Positions 57,924 through 64,000 of a DNA stretch of 64,000 nt are shown in pieces. The first letter of the stretch is position 1. Each line of letters starts with the position of its first letter. The stretch lies in contig MSJH02000824.1 of assembly GCA_001931875.2 (NCBI GenBank), positions 89,837-153,836 on the forward strand, given 5' to 3'. Position numbers and translations under genes: made by a program. The notes under the pieces were generated by a model, which saw only the letters and a program-made list of their open reading frames with translations, had not been told where the DNA came from and did not search any database. Origin of the DNA: Byssochlamys sp. IMV 00236. Its lineage: Eukaryota; Ascomycota; Eurotiomycetes; Eurotiales; Thermoascaceae.

Positions 57924-60900
57924 ATGGGTCACTTTGAGGATATCTATGAAAACACGATAGAAGAGCAGCCGCACGAGTACTCGGTGTACAAGCCAGAGAG
58001 GGGTTATGGATGGGCGGAGGCCTTGCCCGCGCGGCAGGGTCTCTACAACCCCGAACTCGAGAAAGATGCCTGCGGTGTAGGATTCACAGCGTAAGTACTG
58101 ACTGGTTCTGCTGCTGCCAATGGGCTGGGGCTGTGCCTCATTATGAATAAACAACTTCTGACGCGTGGAGTGCAGCCATATCAAGGGCAAGGCAAGCCAC
58201 AAGATTGTTAGCGATGGTAAGGTTTCCCTGGATGCAGGATCTCTTCAGTGTCTGTAGATGAGGATGCTGACAGAACGCAATTGATAGCCCGTAACCTGCT
58301 TTGCAACATGACCCATCGAGGAGCCGTTGGCTCTGATGCTCGAGACGGTGACGGCGCGGGCGTGATGACCAGTATCCCGCACAAGTTCTTTGTGAAGAAC
58401 TTTGCTCGTGACGCCGGAGTCGAGCTCCCTCCATTGGGACAGTATGCCGCCGGTAACTTGTTCTTCAAGCCCGATAACGACGCACTGAAGGAGTCCACGA
58501 AGGCGTTTGAGGAGATTGCGCAGTCATTGGGCCTCCGGGTACTCGGATGGCGTGAAGTCCCCCGTGACTCGACCATTTTGGGGCCTGCTGCTCTCTCCCG
58601 TGAGCCGGTTATCCTGCAGCCATTCGTTGTCTTGAAATCAGCCTACGGTGACGGCAACAAGCCTGAGATCACCGATCCAGAGAAGTTCGATGATAGACAC
58701 TTCGAACGACAGCTCTACGTCCTACGGAAGCGCGCAACCCACGTTATTGGTCTTGGAAACTGGTTCTACCTGTGCTCCCTCAGCAACCGGAACATTGTGT
58801 ACAAGGGTCAGCTGGCGCCCGTCCAGGTCTACCAATACTATCATGATCTGGTCAACGTTGATTATGAGGGCCATTTCGCTCTCGTGCACTCTCGTTTCTC
58901 CACAAACACATTTCCCTCGTGGGACCGCGCACAGCCTTTGCGATGGGCTGCCCACAACGGTGAAATTAACACACTGAGAGGAAACAAGAACTGGATGAGA
59001 GCCAGAGAAGGCCTCCTGAAATCTGAGATCTTTGGTGACGAGCTGGAAAGCCTGTACCCGATCGTTGAGGATGGCGGATCCGACTCTGCCGCTTTCGACA
59101 ACGTCCTGGAGCTGCTCATGATCAACGGCGTTTTGTCTTTGCCCGAGGCTGTGATGCTCATGGTTCCCGAGGCCTGGCAGGATAACCCAGCCATGGACCC
59201 TGCAAAGGCAGCCTTCTACGAATGGGCTGCTTGTCAGATGGAGCCGTGGGACGGTCCTGCTCTCTTCACCTTCTCAGATGGACGTTACTGCGGTGCCAAT
59301 CTGGACCGCAACGGTCTACGCCCTTGCCGTTATTATGTCATGGATGATGACCGTATCGTCTGTGCCTCTGAGGTCGGTACCATTGATATCGACCCTGAGC
59401 GGGTCGTCCAGAAGGGCCGTCTACAGCCCGGAAAGATGCTTCTGGTGGACACTGTTGCTGGTCGGATCATCGATGACTCTGAATTGAAGCACACCGTTGC
59501 TCACCGTCAAGACTTTGCGGCGTGGTTGGACAAGGAGTTGCTCAAACTCCCAGCTATCAACGAGCAGCTTCTCGCTCAGAACGTGGATCTTAGCACTCCT
59601 CTTGATGACCTGACCGTCCAGAACGACCCTCGCCTGAAGGCTTTCGGCTACTCTTTCGAGCAGGTCAGTCTGCTCCTGGGCCCTATGGCAGCAGACTCAA
59701 AGGAAGCTCTGGGATCTATGGGTAACGATGCCCCCCTAGCCTGTCTGGCTCAGCAGCCTCGTCTGCTCTACGAGTACTTCCGTCAGCTCTTCGCCCAAGT
59801 CACGAACCCGCCCATTGACCCTATCCGTGAGGCCATTGTCATGTCTCTGGAGTGCTACGTCGGTCCCCAGGGTAACCTGCTCGAGATGGAGCCTTCTCAG
59901 TGCAACCGACTTCTGCTGCCAACTCCTATCCTCACTCTCGGCGAGTTCAACGCCCTGAAGAACATGACTACCATTCATAAGGACTGGCCAGTGCGAACCA
60001 TCGACATCACCTTTGAGAAAAAGAAGGGTGTTCAAGGCTATATCGACGCCCTGGATTTGATCTGTGATGCTGTCACCGAGGGCATTCAGAATGGAGACAA
60101 GATTCTGATCTTGTCTGACCGTGCCACTGGTCCTGATCGAGTTCCCGTTTCGGCTCTCTTGGCCACTGGTCTTGTCCATCACCACCTGGTTCGCAACAAA
60201 TGGAGGTCCCTGGCTGCTATCGTTGTTGAGACTGCAGAGGCCCGTGAGGTCCACCACATGTGTGTCCTTTTGGGTTACGGTGCGGATGCCATCTGCCCCT
60301 ACTTGGCTATGGAGTGCATTCTCAAAATGAACCACGAAAAGCTCATCAGGAAGCAGCTCAGCGACGAGAAGGTCCTTGAGAACTACAAGGCTTCCTGCGA
60401 CGGTGGTATCTTAAAGGTGATGAGCAAGATGGGTATCTCTACGCTCCAGTCTTATAAGGGTGCTCAGATCTTCGAGGCTCTGGGTATCGATGACAGCGTT
60501 GTTGATCGCTGCTTCGCTGGCACCGCTAGCCGTATCCGCGGTTTGACCTTCGAACTCATTGCCCAGGACGCTTTCGCGTTCCACGAGCGTGGATACCCGT
60601 CACGCCCCATTGTCCAGGTCCCCGGTCTTCCAGAATCTGGTGAGTACCATTGGCGCGATGGCGGTGAACCCCACGTGAACGACCCCGTCAGCATTGCCAA
60701 TATCCAAGATGCTGTCCGGACGAAGAACGACAAGTCTTATGAGGCATACGCCAGATCCGAGCATGAGCAGATCAAGAACTGCACGCTCCGTGGTCTGCTC
60801 GACTTTGATTTCGAGCAGCGCACCCCGATCCCCATCGATCAGGTCGAGCCCTGGACCGAGATTGTGCGACGCTTCGTGACTGGTGCTATGTCCTACGGTT

Positions 60901-63900
60901 CCATCTCCATGGAGTCGCACTCTACCCTTGCCATTGCCATGAACCGTCTGGGCGGCAAGTCCAACACTGGTGAGGGTGGAGAAGACCACGAGAGAAGCAA
61001 GAGATTGGAGAACGGCGACACGATGAGATCCGCCATCAAGCAGATCGCCTCCGGCCGATTCGGTGTTACTTCCGCCTATCTGGCTGATGCCGATGAGCTC
61101 CAGATCAAGATGGCCCAGGGTGCCAAGCCCGGTGAAGGCGGTGAGCTCCCCGGTCACAAAGTCTCCGGACCAATCGCGCGCACCCGTCACTCCACCCCCG
61201 GCGTCGGTCTGATCTCTCCGCCTCCGCATCACGATATCTACTCTATCGAGGATCTTAAGCAGCTCATCTACGATCTCAAGTGCTCCAACCCTCGATCTCG
61301 TGTCTCTGTCAAGCTCGTGTCCGAGGTCGGTGTCGGCATCGTCGCTTCGGGTGTCGCTAAGGCCAAGGCTGACCACATCCTGATTTCCGGCCACGATGGC
61401 GGTACCGGTGCCTCGCGATGGACTGGTATCAAATATGCCGGTCTTCCATGGGAGCTGGGTCTTGCAGAGACCCACCAAACCCTAGTCCTGAACGATCTTC
61501 GCGGTCGTGTCATTGTGCAGACTGACGGTCAACTCCGCACCGGACGGGATGTAGCCATCGCCTGTCTACTTGGAGCTGAAGAATGGGGGTTCGCTACAAC
61601 TCCTTTAATCGCAATGGGCTGTATATTTATGAGGCGCTGCCATATGAAGCACGTGACCCCCGTCTTAAAATGCTTTTGTTCTCAATTTTTTGGTGTTTTT
61701 TGAGGTTATTCACTGTTCCGCTAGCTAACCTTTGATATAGCACGTGCCCCGTCGGAATCGCAACCCAAGACCCTGAGCTGCGCAAGAAGTTCAAGGGCAC
61801 TCCCGAGCATGTTATTAACTTCTTCTACTATGTCGCAAATGAGCTCCGTGCCATCATGGCTAAGCTCGGTATCCGTACTATCAACGAGATGGTCGGTCGT
61901 GCTGAGCTACTGAAGATGAGGGACGACGTCAAATCCTCCAAGCAGGAGAACATCGATCTATCCCTCATTCTGACACCGGCGCACTCCCTGCGCCCAGGTG
62001 TTGCGACATACAATGTCCGGAAGCAGGACCACCGCCTCCACACCCGTCTTGATAACAAGCTCATTGCAGAATCCGAGCTCGCCCTGGAGAAGGGTCTGCC
62101 TTGCAGAATCGAGTGCGACATTGTCAACACTGACCGTGCACTCGGCGCCACCCTGTCATACCAGATTAGTCGTCGCTACGGTGAAGCTGGTCTGCCTCAA
62201 GACACCATTCATGCCAACATTAAGGGTTCCGCAGGCCAATCTTTCGGTGCCTACCTTGCTCCCGGTGTGACACTCGAGCTCGAGGGAGATGCCAACGACT
62301 ACGTCGGAAAGGGTCTCTCAGGAGGCCGTCTCATTATCTACCCTCCTCGTGGCGCTGTTTACAAGTCTGAGGAGAACATCATCGTCGGAAACGTCTGTCT
62401 CTACGGCGCTACTAACGGAACATGTTTCTTCAGGGGTGTTGCAGCTGAGCGCTTTGCTGTCCGCAACTCTGGTGCTACTGCTGTTGTGGAAGGTGTCGGT
62501 GACCATGGTTGTGAGTACATGACTGGTGGCCGTGTTCTGATCCTGGGCTCCACTGGACGTAACTTTGCTGCTGGTATGTCTGGTGGTATCGCTTACGTCC
62601 TGGACGTGAAGCAAGACTTCCACTCCAAGGTCAACATGGAGATGGTTGAAGTGAGTGGCCTGGAAGACCCAGCTGAGATCGCCTTTGTCCGTGGTTTGAT
62701 TGAGGACCACCACCACTACACCGGCTCCGAGCTGGCTGCGCGCATTCTCCTTGACTTCACTCGTGCACTTCCCCGCTTCGTTAAGGTTCTTCCCATTGAC
62801 TACAAGCGAGTCATGGAGGAAGAAGCTGCCAAGGCTAAGGCTGCCAAGAAGGCTGAGTTCTCTCTGCCTCAGCTGCCAGGTACTCCTGCCAGCGCCGAGA
62901 AGACCAAGCCGGCCCATGAGGAGGGCAAGAAGGCTGATCTGCTCGACATCGAAGACAGCGTCAGCGATTCCAAGACCGAGAAGAAACGCTCCGCCCTCAT
63001 TCTAGACAAGACCAGGGGATTCATGAAGTACAAGCGTCGCAATGAGAAATACCGCAATCCAGCCACTCGTACACGTGACTGGGCGGAGCTTTCTAGCCGC
63101 CTGAACGAGGACGAACTCAAGTACCAGTCTGCTCGTTGCATGGACTGTGGTGTTCCTTTCTGCCAGTCTGACACTGGTTGTCCGATTTCCAATATTATCC
63201 CTAAATGGAATGAATTGGTCTTTGCGGTAAATATCCCTTTACTTTTTTTATCGATACCTTTCTGTTTGTCGTTGTCTAACATATCTTTTCATTTTCCAGA
63301 ACCAATGGCAGGATGCACTTAACCGTCTCCTCATGACCAACAATTTCCCCGAATTCACCGGACGTGTGTGCCCAGCTCCTTGTGAGGGCGCATGTGTCCT
63401 GGGAATCAATGAGGATCCAGTCGGTATCAAGTCTATCGAGTGTGCCATCATTGACCGTGGTTTTGAAATGGGCTGGATGGTCCCCAAGCCGCCTCCTGTG
63501 CGCACCGGCAAGACTGTTGCCATTATTGGTTCCGGCCCTGCTGGTCTCGCTGCCGCTGATCAGCTTAACAAGGCCGGTCACTGCGTCACCGTGTATGAGC
63601 GCGCTGACCGCATCGGTGGTCTGCTCATGTACGGAATCCCCAACATGAAGCTCGACAAGAAGGTCGTCCAGCGTCGTGTTGACTTGATGGCTGCTGAGGG
63701 CGTCAAGTTTGTCACCAGCACTTTCGTTGGTCCCGACTCGGATGTCTCCCTGCAGTCGCTGCGTGCGTCTAATGATGCCGTCGTTATCGCTACCGGTGCT
63801 ACGGTTGCGCGCGACTTGAAGGTTCCTAACCGCGAGCTCGAGGGGGTCCACTTCGCTATGGAGTTCTTGCACCGCAACACTAAGTCTCTTCTCGACTCCG

Positions 63901-64000
63901 GCCTGGCCGATGGCGAGTACATTTCTGCCAAGGACAAGCACGTTGTTGTCATTGGTGGTGGAGACACTGGTAATGACTGTATTGGTACTTCAGTCCGCCA
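57924..64000 (+). CDS. gltA: Glutamate synthase [NAD(P)H], GOGAT (3' end cut by window edge)
   Basis: Exons 57924-58090, 58176-58216, 58288-61648, 61741-63226 and 63300 to the window edge; 1918 complete codons of an expected 2100 or so. It makes two glutamates from glutamine and 2-oxoglutarate, the second arm of ammonium assimilation. A 49-residue propeptide ([20 protein letters not shown]...) precedes the catalytic Cys50 in EKDACGVGF. The glutaminase domain has [23 protein letters not shown] and [12 protein letters not shown]. The FMN synthase domain holds [36 protein letters not shown] and [12 protein letters not shown]. The 3Fe-4S motif is [17 protein letters not shown]. The beta part contains [19 protein letters not shown] and the FAD site [11 protein letters not shown]. 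Intron 3 (61649-61740) must be GC-AG to give HMNTCPVG. The intron 2 acceptor at 58287 restores SDARNLLCN. The start context is AAGAATGGG. Confidence 0.96.

Noticed and set aside
60600..61478. 292-codon ORF antisense to gltA exon 3
   Set aside because: Explained by third-position bias of gltA; no family similarity.
62318..62917. 199-codon ORF antisense to gltA exon 4
   Set aside because: Same cause; the sense frame is a conserved GOGAT domain.

Overview
The window is 64 kb of nuclear DNA from a filamentous ascomycete, most likely an Aspergillus or close relative (Eurotiales). Supporting signs are short introns (47-95 bp) with fungal donor and CTNAC-type branch signals, compact genes with long gene-poor gaps, a full set of Aspergillus-type housekeeping proteins, and two transposons degraded by C-to-T/G-to-A transitions, the mark of repeat-induced point mutation (RIP). 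The species is inferred, not proven.

Layout. 0-13 kb: the 5' part of a glutathione S-transferase (-), the CTF18 clamp-loader subunit (+), a possible 74-residue protein (-), a short-chain dehydrogenase with an in-frame stop (-), the electron-transfer-flavoprotein alpha subunit (-) and a nucleolar ribosomal-L1-domain protein (-). 13-16.6 kb: a long gene-free gap. 16.6-26 kb: a secreted SUN-family wall protein (+), an Mbp1-type APSES cell-cycle transcription factor (-), a LYR-type protein (+) and a signal-peptide/one-TM glycoprotein (-). 28-45 kb: dihydroxyacetone kinase (-), the TPR protein Emw1/TTC27 (+), a ten-exon METTL16-type U6 snRNA methyltransferase (-) divergent from a two-HKD phospholipase D (+), a PhyH-type Fe(II)/2-oxoglutarate dioxygenase (+) and a convergent IlvD/EDD-family dehydratase (-). 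47.4-55.6 kb: an AT-rich island made of a complete but RIP-destroyed Ty1/copia element (129-bp LTRs, ATAAC target duplication) and a RIP-destroyed pogo/Fot1-like DNA transposon, separated by about 0.9 kb of normal-composition DNA. 57.9-64 kb: the start of NAD(P)H-glutamate synthase (gltA), which runs off the window.

Most genes are independent housekeeping functions: nitrogen assimilation (gltA), electron transfer and C3 metabolism (ETF, DAK), replication and cell cycle (CTF18, Mbp1), RNA and ribosome work (METTL16, L1 protein), and the cell surface (SUN protein, membrane glycoprotein, Emw1). There is no obvious secondary-metabolite cluster. No clearly new biological system was found. The best leads are the mirror-image RIP boundary in the two LTRs, the GC-AG intron inside the Fe-S motif of gltA, an 11-nt microexon in the METTL16-type gene, the stop codon in the dehydrogenase, and the orphan dioxygenase/dehydratase pair. 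All gene models were spliced by hand; exon joins were checked for reading frame, and coding spans are given in each entry.
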